This document shows, in pieces, positions 16,360 through 25,197 of a DNA stretch of 58,234 bases (positions are counted from its first letter, which is position 1; each line of letters opens with the position of its first letter). This stretch comes from an uncultured Phascolarctobacterium sp. (lineage in GTDB: Bacteria > Bacillota > Negativicutes > Acidaminococcales > Acidaminococcaceae). Location: contig UQLS01000012.1 in assembly GCA_900541915.1 (NCBI GenBank), forward strand, positions 1-58,234. Direction: 5' to 3'. Below the pieces are notes generated by a model. It did no database searches and had not been told where the DNA came from. It saw nothing but the letters and a program-made list of their open reading frames with translations. A program made the position numbers and the translations under genes.

Positions 16360-17565
16360 ATGAAAATAGTATGGAAAGGAATTATTTTAGCACTGTTGCT
16401 GGTATTTAGCTGCCAATCTAGTACATTTGCTGCTGCGCGTGTTGTACTTGGGGTAGAAAGAGTGTCGGAATATGACGAGCTGTTGCAGGGAAAGAGAGTA
16501 GGCTTGCTTACTAATCAAACTGGTGTAGACAGTAATTTGCGCAGTACAGTAGATATATTAAAGGAACGCTATAATTTGGCTGCACTTTTTGTACCGGAAC
16601 ACGGGTTTTATGGTGCTATTAAGGCCGGAGAAGAGTTCAGCAACGATGATTTTCGTGGTTTAAAGGTTTTCAGTTTATATGGGGACAGTAAAAGACCTTC
16701 GGAAGAGATGCTGCAGGAGATTGATGTTTTATGTGTAGATTTGCAGGATGTCGGTGTACGTCATTATACTTATGTGTCTTCTATGGCTTATGCGATGGAA
16801 GCATGTGCAGAGGCTGGCAAACCGGTAATTGTTTTTGACCGTCCTAATCCTTTGGGAGGGAAGGTAGAAGGTCCGGTATTAAAGCCCGGTTATGAAAGCT
16901 TTATTGGATTGTACGCTATGCCGCTAAGGCATGGCCTTACTATAGGAGAATATGCTGCGTATATCAATGAACATTATGGAATAAACTGTCAGCTTACAGT
17001 AATTCCTATGAAGAACTGGAAGCGTTCTATGCTGTGGCCGGATACAGGGCTGCATTGGGTTGGAACATCGCCGCTTATTCCTAATGCTGATACGGCATTT
17101 TTATATGCGGTTACAGGTGTTGCCGGAGATACAAGCCTGTCTGTTGGCATAGGAACAGCTAAACCATTTTATTATGTAGGCGCGCCCTTTGCCGATGAAG
17201 AGCAGGTTTTTGCAGCACTAAGCAAGCTCAATCTTCCTCATGTATTATTCCGTCCTGCAGCTTTTATTCCGCGTTACGGCAAGTATCAGGGCGAACTGGT
17301 AAAAGGTGTGGAGATATATTTAACTGAGCCTGATAAAGTTAATACTGCTGAACTTGGATATCTCATAGTCTATACCTTGAGGCAGCTTTATCCGGATAAA
17401 GTTCTGTTCCCTGAACGAGGTTATGTGCCGGGATATAAGGCTGATATTGCTCTTGGCGAAGATAGTTTGCGCTTAAACGAAGCACCGGAGCAGGCTTTTG
17501 ATCGCTGGCAGCAGGAGGATGCTCAGTTTATCAAGGAAGTACAGAAGTATTTATTGTATAAATAA
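16360..17565 (+). CDS. DUF1343 exo-beta-N-acetylmuramidase (NamZ-like)
   Basis: About 401 residues with a Sec signal peptide (roughly residues 1-24). The DUF1343 hallmarks are clear: GKRVGLLTNQTGVD, FVPEHGFYGA, DLQDVGVRHYTYVSSM, DRPNPLGG and TSPLIPNADTAF. The family founder, Bacillus NamZ, removes terminal N-acetylmuramic acid from peptidoglycan fragments, so this protein likely takes part in cell-wall recycling or scavenging in the periplasm. ATG 16360 sits after GAGGGG; an earlier ATG at 16321 lies within the promoter -10 and is unlikely. It appears to be a single-gene transcript. Confidence 0.88.
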   Translation: MKIVWKGIILALLLVFSCQSSTFAAARVVLGVERVSEYDELLQGKRVGLLTNQTGVDSNLRSTVDILKERYNLAALFVPEHGFYGAIKAGEEFSNDDFRGLKVFSLYGDSKRPSEEMLQEIDVLCVDLQDVGVRHYTYVSSMAYAMEACAEAGKPVIVFDRPNPLGGKVEGPVLKPGYESFIGLYAMPLRHGLTIGEYAAYINEHYGINCQLTVIPMKNWKRSMLWPDTGLHWVGTSPLIPNADTAFLYAVTGVAGDTSLSVGIGTAKPFYYVGAPFADEEQVFAALSKLNLPHVLFRPAAFIPRYGKYQGELVKGVEIYLTEPDKVNTAELGYLIVYTLRQLYPDKVLFPERGYVPGYKADIALGEDSLRLNEAPEQAFDRWQQEDAQFIKEVQKYLLYK

Positions 17566-17573
17566 TTATTTTC

Positions 17574-17582
17574 TGTTATAAT
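17574..17582 (+). promoter_or_regulatory. Extended -10 promoter of the rubredoxin-fusion gene
   Basis: TGTTATAAT matches the extended -10 form TGnTATAAT. There is no convincing -35, as is usual for this class. Confidence 0.45.
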
Positions 17583-17623
17583 TAAATAATAAATGGTAAT
17601 AAAAATCAACGGAGGGATGCAAG

Positions 17624-18268
17624 ATGAATATGTCCGCTTTATGGAAGCTGAGTTATGGTATGTATGCTCTTACTGCTATGGATGGTAACCGTCCTACCGG
17701 CTGTATTATAAATACTGCGGTACAGGTAACAAGCCAGAATCCCACTATTGCCATAAGCCTGAACAGAAATAATTACACCTATGATGTAATAAAAAAATCC
17801 GGCAAGTTTGCTTTATCAATTATTTCAGAAGAAACTTCTCAAAATGTCATTGCCAGACTGGGCTTTTGCTCCGGTCGTGACACAGATAAATTTGCTGAGG
17901 CTGAGTTTGCCTGGGAAATGCGCGATGGTTTGCCGATTATTACCGATAAGACCAGCGCCTATATTACTGCTGAGGTATTAGGCAGCTATGAGATGGAAAC
18001 TCATTTTGTTATTCTGGCTCGTGTACTTGAAGCAGATGTGTTAAGTGAAGCACAGCCTATGACTTATAAATATTACCATGAGGTTATTAAAGGCCGTGCT
18101 CCGAAAAATGCTCCTACCTATCAGGCACCGGAAGCTGCAGAAAGCGGCAAGGAAAAATGGGTTTGCGGTGTTTGTGGTTATGTTTATGAAGGCAATTTAG
18201 AGCAGGAAAGTGCTGATTTTGTCTGCCCGGTATGTAAACAGCCTAAGAGCATGTTTAAAAGACAGTAA
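17624..18268 (+). CDS. Flavin reductase-rubredoxin fusion (high molecular weight rubredoxin)
   Basis: Two-domain redox protein of 214 residues. Residues 1 to ~155 form a flavin reductase-like FMN-binding split barrel (GCIINTAVQVTSQNPTIAIS, SGKFALSII). A short linker follows, then a rubredoxin domain from ~174 with iron ligands in WVCGVCGY and CPVCKQ, both CxxC pairs intact. The same fusion is known as Hrb in Moorella and related anaerobes, where it donates electrons to flavodiiron (oxygen or nitric oxide) reductases. No flavodiiron gene is next to it here. A hairpin terminator follows and a second redox gene lies 213 bp downstream. Confidence 0.9.
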   Translation: MNMSALWKLSYGMYALTAMDGNRPTGCIINTAVQVTSQNPTIAISLNRNNYTYDVIKKSGKFALSIISEETSQNVIARLGFCSGRDTDKFAEAEFAWEMRDGLPIITDKTSAYITAEVLGSYEMETHFVILARVLEADVLSEAQPMTYKYYHEVIKGRAPKNAPTYQAPEAAESGKEKWVCGVCGYVYEGNLEQESADFVCPVCKQPKSMFKRQ

Positions 18269-18296
18269 AACTTATATTGTAAAAACTATTAAAATT

Positions 18297-18336
18297 GGAC
18301 TTAGCTCAATACTATGGTGGGCTAAGTCCTTTTAAT
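18297..18336 (+). terminator. Terminator after the rubredoxin fusion gene
   Basis: GGACTTAGCTC pairs with GGGCTAAGTCC (wobble and one offset) and is followed by TTTTAATTT. Confidence 0.75.
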
Positions 18337-18481
18337 TTATATCGATAAAAGCAGGTTTTTTTTATTTGGTACAGAAATATTATGTAATAGTTTCTCTGTT
18401 AGGCTTGTTTGGCAGAGAGTTTTACTAATAAAGAAATAATGTAAGGTATAGATGAAAATAAAACGATAAGGGTGTGATACT

Positions 18482-20185
18482 ATGGGTAAAAGAGTTGTGA
18501 TTATCGGCGGTGTGGCAACAGGGATGAAAACAGCATCACGTTTACGCAGACGTGATAAGGATGCGGAAATTATTGTTCTGGAACGTGGTCCGCAGCTTAG
18601 CTATGGTGCTTGTGGTTTTCCTTATTTTATTGGCGGGGACGTAAAGAACTTTGCAGAATTTGACCATACTCCGCAAGGGGTTGCCCGTGATGCAGAATAC
18701 TTTAAAAATTACAAGGGTATTGATGCCCGTACAGGCTGTAATGTAACTTCTATTAACCGTGCTGCCAAAACAGTTACCTATACAGAACTGGCAACTGGCA
18801 GTGAGCAGGTATTGCCTTATGATGTGCTGGTATTGGGAACTGGTTCTACTCCGGTTAAGCTGCCGCTGCCCAATGCGGATGCAGCAGGAATTCACAGCTT
18901 CTGGTTTCCCTGGGATGTTGAAGCAGTTGACAGAGAGATAAAAGAACGCCAGGTTACCGATGTAGTTATTATAGGCGCTGGCTTTATCGGTATGGAATTG
19001 GCAGAGGCATTTCATAAACGCGGTTTAAAAACCAGTATTGTGGAAATGCAGGATCGCGTATTGCCGCAGATGCTGGATAAAGAGATGGCCGATATTATTA
19101 AAAAGCCTTTGCTGAAAGCTGGTATTCAGCTGTATCTGGAAGAAAAAACTCTGGGCTTTGAAGCTGCAGACGGAGTTGTTGCAGCAGTTACAACGGATAA
19201 GAGAGTGATTCCTGCCCAATTAGTAATTGTAGCAGTAGGCGTACGTCCTAATATAGAACTGGCACGTGCGGCAGGACTTGAAATAGGGCCCAGCGGTGCT
19301 ATTGCTGTTAATGAATATCTGCAGACCAGTGATCCTGCGATTTATGCAGGCGGTGACTGTGCTGAAAATACCCATCGTGTAAGCGGCGCTAAGCTGTTTA
19401 CACCCATGGGTTCAACTGCAAATAAGCATGGTCGTGTAATTGCAGATAATATCTGCGGTGATCAGTTGAAATATCCCGGTGTGCTTACTACCGGTATTTG
19501 CCAGATTCTGGATTGGCAGGCTGGCAGTACAGGTCTGAATGAGCGCAGTGCAGCTGCTGCAGGCTTTAAGTTTAAGAGTGTAGTTGTACCGGGCAGCGAC
19601 AGGCTTGGTTATATGCCGGGAGTAAAAAATATTATTTTGAAGCTGATTGCTGAAGAAGGTACTGAAAGAGTACTGGGTGTGCAGGCTGTAGGCCGCGGTG
19701 GCGTGGATAAACGCATTGATACATTAGTAGCAGCAATTTCCATGGGCGCAACTCTGGAGGATTTGTCCAATTTTGACATTGCTTATGCTCCGCCTTTTAA
19801 TGGACCGATTGACAATATTGCTACAGCGGCGAACGTACTGCACAATAAAATGTGCGGACAGATGCGCAGTATTAATCCCAAAGATTTTGAAGCTATGCGT
19901 GAAAAAGAAGATTATCTGTTTGTGGACGTGCGTACTACGCCTGAATGCTGTGCTAACCGTATTGCCGGTATTAAGAACAGAGTGAATATTCCTTTAGGAG
20001 AATTACGTAGCAGATGCTGTGAAGTAAGTGATAAAGATTGTAAGGTAATTACCTCCTGTCAGATAGATTTGCGCGGTTATGAAGCAGAGGTAATCCTGCG
20101 CAGTGCCGGCTGCAAGGATGTATGCAGCTTGGAAGGCGGAATGAGTGCATGGCCTTATGCGACAGAAAGCGATAAAGACAAGTAG
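18482..20185 (+). CDS. CoA-disulfide reductase with C-terminal rhodanese domain
   Basis: FAD-dependent pyridine nucleotide-disulfide oxidoreductase of 567 residues. The N-terminal FAD site is VVIIGGVATGMKTASRLRR, and the single redox cysteine is Cys44 in SYGACGFPYF, the position used by CoA-disulfide reductases. The NAD(P) site is VVIIGAGFIGMELAEA and the second FAD motif TSDPAIYAGGDCAE. A rhodanese domain (from ~465, DVRTTPE) carries a cysteine in ITSCQIDLRG. Fusions of this type act as CoA-disulfide, polysulfide or persulfide reductases, so protection from, or use of, sulfane sulfur is likely. Two small genes follow closely and may be co-transcribed. Confidence 0.9.
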   Translation: MGKRVVIIGGVATGMKTASRLRRRDKDAEIIVLERGPQLSYGACGFPYFIGGDVKNFAEFDHTPQGVARDAEYFKNYKGIDARTGCNVTSINRAAKTVTYTELATGSEQVLPYDVLVLGTGSTPVKLPLPNADAAGIHSFWFPWDVEAVDREIKERQVTDVVIIGAGFIGMELAEAFHKRGLKTSIVEMQDRVLPQMLDKEMADIIKKPLLKAGIQLYLEEKTLGFEAADGVVAAVTTDKRVIPAQLVIVAVGVRPNIELARAAGLEIGPSGAIAVNEYLQTSDPAIYAGGDCAENTHRVSGAKLFTPMGSTANKHGRVIADNICGDQLKYPGVLTTGICQILDWQAGSTGLNERSAAAAGFKFKSVVVPGSDRLGYMPGVKNIILKLIAEEGTERVLGVQAVGRGGVDKRIDTLVAAISMGATLEDLSNFDIAYAPPFNGPIDNIATAANVLHNKMCGQMRSINPKDFEAMREKEDYLFVDVRTTPECCANRIAGIKNRVNIPLGELRSRCCEVSDKDCKVITSCQIDLRGYEAEVILRSAGCKDVCSLEGGMSAWPYATESDKDK

Positions 20186-20200
20186 GAGCAGTGAAAATTA

Positions 20201-20527
20201 ATGGACAAATTTGACGACCGATATATCCTGCTGCAGAGTATGTATGAGGACAGTTTTTTCCCTCAGTATTTAACAGATAAATTGAAATGGCAGTTAATCA
20301 GACTGATTGAATTCCTGGAAACGGATGAACGTGATAAAAATATCTTACAGGAAAAATTTGATGAATTTACTTTGTTTGTTAACAGTCTGCAGCAGGAATT
20401 TGCGGATCATGACAGTGAATTAGATACTGTAGCACGTGAAAGTATTATTGCTTCTCTGGATTACATTCTGCATTGGTTTAAGATTGATATACCGGTGGAG
20501 ACTGCAGTCCGGGAACGGGAATGGTAA
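20201..20527 (+). CDS. DUF5713-like small protein
   Basis: 108 residues, acidic, predicted mostly helical, with no signal peptide or membrane segment. The opening (LLQSMYEDSFFPQYLTDKLKWQLIRLIEFLE) resembles the DUF5713 family, whose function is unknown; assignment is from memory of the pattern and only moderate. It begins 15 bases after the CoA-disulfide reductase stop and ends 15 bases before the C_GCAxxG gene, so all three are probably one operon. Confidence 0.7.
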   Translation: MDKFDDRYILLQSMYEDSFFPQYLTDKLKWQLIRLIEFLETDERDKNILQEKFDEFTLFVNSLQQEFADHDSELDTVARESIIASLDYILHWFKIDIPVETAVREREW

Positions 20528-20542
20528 AAGGGAGGCGTAATT

Positions 20543-20986
20543 ATGAGCGAATTCAGTGAAAGAATTGGAATGGAAGCCGGCAATAATTTTAAAAAAGGTT
20601 TTAACTGCTGCGAAGCTATTGTAGAAACTTTTAGAAAAGAAGCCGGTGTGGACATTAATGATAACGCATTTCGTCTGTGCTCCGGTTTTGGCGGTGGCAT
20701 TGGTCATGCAGCAAATATTTGCGGTGCACTGGTAGGCTGCACAATGGTTATCAGTACTTTAGCCGGACGCAATCATCCTGCTGAAAAGCCGTTAGGTGAG
20801 ATTTATCCGGTAAGTAAGGAATTTCATGATCGCTTTGAAAAAGAGTTTGGTTCTACCATGTGCAAGGATTTGATGCCCTATGAATTTGATACCAGGGATC
20901 ATTTAAAAAATTGTCTGAAACTTACTAACAGGATTGCGCAGCTTTTAGCAGTTTATTTAGAAGAAAAAGGACTTATAAAAGCGTAA
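20543..20986 (+). CDS. C_GCAxxG_C_C family putative redox protein
   Basis: 147 residues. It carries the cysteine pattern that names the family: FNCCEAI near residue 25, then GIGHAANICGALVGC (the GxxC-GA-xxGC segment), a cysteine in TMCKDLMPYE and a final one in HLKNCLKL. The family is thought to bind a metal or iron-sulfur centre and is often associated with redox genes, but no biochemical function is established. Its place after the CoA-disulfide reductase agrees with a redox role. SD GGGAGG precedes the ATG. Confidence 0.85.
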   Translation: MSEFSERIGMEAGNNFKKGFNCCEAIVETFRKEAGVDINDNAFRLCSGFGGGIGHAANICGALVGCTMVISTLAGRNHPAEKPLGEIYPVSKEFHDRFEKEFGSTMCKDLMPYEFDTRDHLKNCLKLTNRIAQLLAVYLEEKGLIKA

Positions 20987-21044
20987 ATAAATTAACATTT
21001 ATTTTGAAAAAATGTTTTGAAAAATTCAAAGTGTCACGTTTTGC

Positions 21045-21073
21045 TTGTACGCTGTGTTTTAAAGTGGTACAAT
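21045..21073 (+). promoter_or_regulatory. Promoter of the aminotransferase gene
   Basis: TTGTAC (21045-21050), a 17-bp spacer and TACAAT (21068-21073), about 54 bp before the start codon. Confidence 0.65.
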
Positions 21074-21126
21074 TAAAAATCATATAAAAATAAGCTAATG
21101 TGTACAGCAAATGAGGGAGAGATGAT

Positions 21127-22311
21127 TTGTTTATGAAATTTTCAAAACGTATGGAACGCATGCAGGCATCAGAAATCCGTGAGCTTTTAAAACTTACTGC
21201 TCAGCCGGATATTATTTCCTTTGCAGGTGGCCTGCCGGCTCCGGAACTGTTTCCTGTAGAAGAAATTGCCAAAGTGTCTCATGACCTGGTTTTAAAGGAA
21301 GGACGTCAGCTGCTGCAATATGCGACTACTGAAGGCCGTCCGACTCTGCGCGCAAAAATTGCCAAACGTATGGCTGATAAATATCATGCAAAGGTTGACC
21401 CTGATGAAATTTTGATTACTACCGGTTCTCAGCAATGCCTGGATTTTGCAGGTAAACTGTTCCTTGATCCCGGTGATGTAGTTTTGTGTGAAAGCCCGTC
21501 CTATCTTGGCGCACTCAACGCTTTCAATGCTTATGAACCTGAATTTGTGGAAGTACCGACTGATGAAGGAGGTTTGATTCCTGAAGAACTTGATAAAATT
21601 CTGGCAACTAATCCGAAATGCAAATTTATCTATGTTATTCCTGACTTCCAAAATCCGACTGGCCGCACCTGGTCTTTAGAACGTCGTAAAAAATTTATGG
21701 AAGTAGTAAATAAATATGATTTGCCTGTATTGGAAGATAATCCGTATGGTGAATTGCGTTATGAAGGCGAAATTCTGCCGTCTTTGAAATCTTTGGATAC
21801 TAAAGGTCTGGTAATGTTCCTGGGCACCTTCTCCAAAATCTTCTGTCCGGGCCTGCGTCTTGGCTGGGTTGCTGCAGAAAAGAATCTGCTTGGTGAATTT
21901 GTAAAAATCAAACAAAGCGCAGATCTGCATACATCTAATTTTGACCAGGGTGTTGCTGATGCCTATATGGACAGCTATGACCTTGACGAGCATGTAAAAC
22001 AAATTGTTGCTCTCTATAAACATCGTCGTGATTTGATTCTGCAATGCATGAAAGAAGAATTTCCTGCGGGTGTTGAATGGACTCATCCGGAAGGTGGCCT
22101 GTTCCTGTGGCTGACATTGCCGGAAGGTGTAAGCGCAAGAAAAGTATTCGATAAATGCATTGAAATGAAAGTTGCTGCCGTTATTGGCGATGCTTTCTAT
22201 CCTAATCAGAAAACCGACCGCAGCATGCGTATCAACTATTCCAATATGCCTGATGAGAGAATTATCGAAGGGATTAAACGTATGGCTAAGGCTATTAAAG
22301 AATGTATGTAA
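21127..22311 (+). CDS. PLP-dependent aminotransferase (2-aminoadipate/LysN-like class I)
   Basis: Fold-type I aminotransferase, 394 residues, without a DNA-binding domain. The PLP-binding lysine is in GTFSKIFCPGLRLGW; other landmarks are IISFAGGLPAPELFP, LQYATTEGRPTLR, the PLP-phosphate-site region ITTGSQQCLD, IPDFQNPTGRTWS and the pyridine-N aspartate in VLEDNPYGEL. It groups with the MocR-related aminotransferases annotated as 2-aminoadipate or aromatic/branched-chain transaminases; the true substrate is not evident. TTG 21127 is six bases after GGGAGA; ATG 21133 is a close alternative. It is monocistronic, with its own promoter and a terminator. Confidence 0.88.
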   Translation: MFMKFSKRMERMQASEIRELLKLTAQPDIISFAGGLPAPELFPVEEIAKVSHDLVLKEGRQLLQYATTEGRPTLRAKIAKRMADKYHAKVDPDEILITTGSQQCLDFAGKLFLDPGDVVLCESPSYLGALNAFNAYEPEFVEVPTDEGGLIPEELDKILATNPKCKFIYVIPDFQNPTGRTWSLERRKKFMEVVNKYDLPVLEDNPYGELRYEGEILPSLKSLDTKGLVMFLGTFSKIFCPGLRLGWVAAEKNLLGEFVKIKQSADLHTSNFDQGVADAYMDSYDLDEHVKQIVALYKHRRDLILQCMKEEFPAGVEWTHPEGGLFLWLTLPEGVSARKVFDKCIEMKVAAVIGDAFYPNQKTDRSMRINYSNMPDERIIEGIKRMAKAIKECM

Positions 22312-22320
22312 AATAAAAAT

Positions 22321-22358
22321 AAAAAACCGGCTGTAAAACAGCCGGTTTTTTATTTTTA
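22321..22358. terminator. Bidirectional terminator between convergent genes
   Basis: AAAAAACCGGCTG-TAAAA-CAGCCGGTTTTTT serves the aminotransferase on the plus strand and the uncharacterised gene ending at 22370 on the minus strand, with A/T runs on both sides. Confidence 0.92.
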
Positions 22359-22369
22359 TAGCTTAAATA

Positions 22370-23449
22370 TTATTTAACATTTTCCTGGTAGGTGCGGTTA
22401 AAGAGAATATACATTACTCCTGCTGCTTCATCGCTGAATTTATACAGGAAATCACCGTTTTCTCTGGTATGGAAAGTAATGATGTTTACATCCAGCTCAG
22501 CAGAAGTAATCTGGTCCAATTCTACTGTCTGGGCAGTTTTTTTGCTTAAATAAATAATACGTTGATTGGTAAGGAAGAAATAGCCGATATCAAGCAGAGC
22601 GGTTATTTCTTCTTTTGTTTTAGGATGTTCCAGCTTTTCACCTTTAAAGGTGACGGTTTCGTCGATATTGAACTTACGGGTAAGCTCAAAATAATTGTCT
22701 TCTTTTTCGACTACTTTGTGCTGACACAGACCTGCCTGCGCTGCTGCGTGGCAGATTTCTCCCTGCTGCAGCGGGATATCTACCTGGATATTGCCAAGCT
22801 TGTTGTGCTCAGCATTCCAGAGGTCACGGTAGCGTTTGAGAGCATTAACGATATTATTTTTAAATTCATAGGGAATATCGAGAGTAGCGCAGTCCTGGCG
22901 CAGAGCAGCTTCTTCATCAGGGGTAAAACGCTGGCGCTCGCTGATAGCATCAAAGATTGTATTAAAATGTTCCTGAAAAACTTGTTTACGGATTTTGAAC
23001 CCGTCTTCATAGTCATAGCCGAAAATTTTATTGATGCCATTAATATCAAGAGTTTCCTGCTGTTTCAGTAATTTATCACAGCGGGTAAAATATGCTGACT
23101 GTTTAGCACCCTTATCAGCAAGTTTTTTCAGATGCGGCGGCAGCTGCAGCACTTCTGCCAGATATTCGCAGTCAGACATCAGGCTGTCTTCGCAGCTTTG
23201 GGCTTCACTGTAGGCGATATCAGCAAATTTCCTGTACAATCCGGAACGAACTTCAAAGCTGCTTTCATCAAGCTTGCCGCCCCATTTTTTTACAGCGGAC
23301 TGTACTTTTTCTGCTGTCAGCGCATGGACATTTTCAGCTTCAGCCAAGATATTATTTATTTCTGCCCAGGTATTTTCTGTTGGTTTGCCATTTATCAGTT
23401 TGGAAAAAAATCCACAGGATTTTATTTCTTGTTGTACGTAAGGTTTCAA
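22370..23449 (-). CDS. Uncharacterised protein with possible C-terminal PH-like domain
   Basis: I do not recognise this ~359-residue cytoplasmic protein. The first ~260 residues look helical and charged with scattered cysteines. The C-terminal ~70 residues (ALLDIGYFFLTNQRIIYLS, then strand-like segments ending near the stop) resemble bacterial PH/GRAM-like domains, in which an LTNxRI strand is common. The reading frame stays open upstream into AT-rich DNA, but TTG 23449 follows AAAGG at proper distance and lies downstream of a TATAAT at 23483-23488; GTG 23457 is an alternative. It is a single gene convergent with the aminotransferase gene. Confidence 0.6.
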   Translation of the reverse strand: MKPYVQQEIKSCGFFSKLINGKPTENTWAEINNILAEAENVHALTAEKVQSAVKKWGGKLDESSFEVRSGLYRKFADIAYSEAQSCEDSLMSDCEYLAEVLQLPPHLKKLADKGAKQSAYFTRCDKLLKQQETLDINGINKIFGYDYEDGFKIRKQVFQEHFNTIFDAISERQRFTPDEEAALRQDCATLDIPYEFKNNIVNALKRYRDLWNAEHNKLGNIQVDIPLQQGEICHAAAQAGLCQHKVVEKEDNYFELTRKFNIDETVTFKGEKLEHPKTKEEITALLDIGYFFLTNQRIIYLSKKTAQTVELDQITSAELDVNIITFHTRENGDFLYKFSDEAAGVMYILFNRTYQENVK

Positions 23450-23915
23450 GTCGACACATCCTTTAATTACGATATCTACCTTATTATACAGTAAAATTTT
23501 TGTGACATAAAGATGTCGACAGGAAAAAATTGCGCGTACTAAGAGTATAGAGAGAAGATAAAGGCTGCGAAAGATAGCTGATAGCGATAATGCAATGTGA
23601 ATAATATGTGAATTTATGTTATAAAAAAACAGCGTTATGCATTTTACAGCAAAAAAACACTGAAAAAATTTATAAAAATGCAAAAAATGTAAATAGCCAG
23701 TATTTTGCGAAAATGTAACAAAAAAACACAACCTTGGATATGATATAATTATTATGTAACATATATAGTAGCAAAAGGCTGTTAAAGCAGTAGTTAGGGA
23801 TAATAATACGGTTGCGAAATATTATTCTTATGCAGCAAAAAGATTATAAAATTACAGTGTAATATAAATATATCTGCAAAATATAAACAGCAGCAATAAA
23901 TAAGGAGATGATGGT
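23450..23915. other. 466-bp AT-rich divergent intergenic region
   Basis: It lies between the minus-strand uncharacterised gene and the plus-strand MFS gene. It contains a minus-strand TATAAT at 23483-23488, an extended -10 for the MFS gene at 23741-23749 and a perfect small palindrome ATTACA-G-TGTAAT at 23851-23863 that could be an operator. The leader from the MFS promoter to its ATG would be about 160 nt. I see no coding region or clear terminator in it. Confidence 0.5.
23741..23749 (+). promoter_or_regulatory. Extended -10 promoter upstream of the MFS gene
   Basis: TGATATAAT matches TGnTATAAT exactly; no good -35 is seen 17 bp upstream. It implies a long leader for the transporter gene. 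Confidence 0.5.
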
Positions 23916-25154
23916 ATGGCTCTTTTTGACGAGCATGGAGAGAAAAAAGTTAACTGGAAGGTTAATCTGGTCGTTTTATGGATAGGGGTCTTCTTTGCCT
24001 GCGCCAGCTATACCATGGTTGTACCTTTTCTGCCTATCTATCTGCTGCACGAACTGCATGTGCCGCAGGATAATGTAAATTTCTGGAGCGGCCTGGTTTA
24101 TTCTGTAACTTTTTTAGGCGCGGCTATTATGGCTCCGTACTGGGGAGCACGCGCTGATAAGGTGGGGCAGCGAAAGATGGCTATTCGTGCCGGTCTTGGT
24201 CTTGCTATGACCTATTGGCTGGCCGGTATTTCTCAAAATGCTATGCAGCTTTTGATAGTACGTTCTTTGACTGGTGTAATCAGTGGTTTTGTACCAGCTT
24301 CTATGTCTTTGATATCTTCTACTTTGCCGGAAAGACGTATGGGCTGGGGTATGGGCCTGATGCAGACAGCAGTGGCCAGCGGTAGTATTTTAGGGCCGCT
24401 TTTGGGCGGTTATTTGAGCAGTTGGTTTGGTATGCGCATGTCCTTCTTCGTCAGCAGCGGCTGTTTGTTTTTAGGAGCACTGCTGGTAGTTTTCCTGGTA
24501 CATGATGTACCTATCAGTGCAGAAAGACAAAAAGCAGAAATACATCTGATTCAGGATTTGAAAGGTGCCCTTTCTAATAAAAATCTGCTGTATATTATGT
24601 GCATGTTTTTCCTTATACAGGTCTGTGTCATGATTATTCAGCCTTTGATTACCATGTATGTAAGCAAGCTGATGGGCGTAATGAATGATGATACGGTTAA
24701 GACGGCTGGCATTATTTTCTCGCTGGCCGGTATAGCAGGTATTATTGCGGCTCCTTTCTGGGGTAAACGCGGACAGCGTTTTGGTTATATACGTATTTTC
24801 TGTCTGGTATCTTTTGGTGCAGGTTTCGTTAACCTTTTCCAGATGTTTGTGCAGGATGTATGGCAGTTTGCCGGGATTCAGTTTATTTACGGTCTGTTTT
24901 TGGCAGGTGCTATACCTAACATCAATGCCAATCTGGTAGAGGTTACAGATCAGTCCATGCGCGGCAAGGCTTTTGGCCTGGTAACATCAGCGCAGCAGTT
25001 TGGCGGCGTTGTAGGACCTTTGCTTGGCGGTGTTTTGGGTAATCATCTGCCTACAAGGTTTGTACTTGTAACTACAGGTATTATTTTGCTTTCCATATCT
25101 ATGTATACATTTTTTACCAGAGTGCGCGGCAAAGCTGCTCACATGGAATATTAA
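23916..25154 (+). CDS. MFS multidrug-type transporter (MdtG-like)
   Basis: Major facilitator with about 12 hydrophobic segments, 412 residues, of the DHA1 (drug:proton antiporter) class. Family marks are the loop 2-3 motif GARADKVGQRKMAIRAG (motif A), RSLTGVISGFVPASMS in segment 4 and GSILGPLLGGYLS (motif C, antiporter type) in segment 5. It most resembles MdtG-type exporters; the substrate is not predictable. AAGGAG precedes the ATG. It is transcribed alone and ends in a strong hairpin which overlaps the stop of a convergent small gene. Confidence 0.88.
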   Translation: MALFDEHGEKKVNWKVNLVVLWIGVFFACASYTMVVPFLPIYLLHELHVPQDNVNFWSGLVYSVTFLGAAIMAPYWGARADKVGQRKMAIRAGLGLAMTYWLAGISQNAMQLLIVRSLTGVISGFVPASMSLISSTLPERRMGWGMGLMQTAVASGSILGPLLGGYLSSWFGMRMSFFVSSGCLFLGALLVVFLVHDVPISAERQKAEIHLIQDLKGALSNKNLLYIMCMFFLIQVCVMIIQPLITMYVSKLMGVMNDDTVKTAGIIFSLAGIAGIIAAPFWGKRGQRFGYIRIFCLVSFGAGFVNLFQMFVQDVWQFAGIQFIYGLFLAGAIPNINANLVEVTDQSMRGKAFGLVTSAQQFGGVVGPLLGGVLGNHLPTRFVLVTTGIILLSISMYTFFTRVRGKAAHMEY

Positions 25155-25158
25155 AGGC

Positions 25159-25197
25159 AAAAGCCTCTTACGCAATGCGTAAGAGGCTTTTAATTTT
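25159..25197 (+). terminator. Intrinsic terminator after the MFS gene
   Basis: A nearly perfect 16-bp inverted repeat (AAAAGCCTCTTACGCA / TGCGTAAGAGGCTTTT) followed by AATTTT. The 3' part overlaps the end of the minus-strand small gene and may serve it as well. Confidence 0.92.

Noticed and set aside
23851..23863. ATTACA-G-TGTAAT as a CopY/BlaI operator
   Set aside because: CopY-type boxes need TACAnnTGTA with a two-base centre; this has one base. It remains only an unassigned short palindrome in AT-rich DNA.
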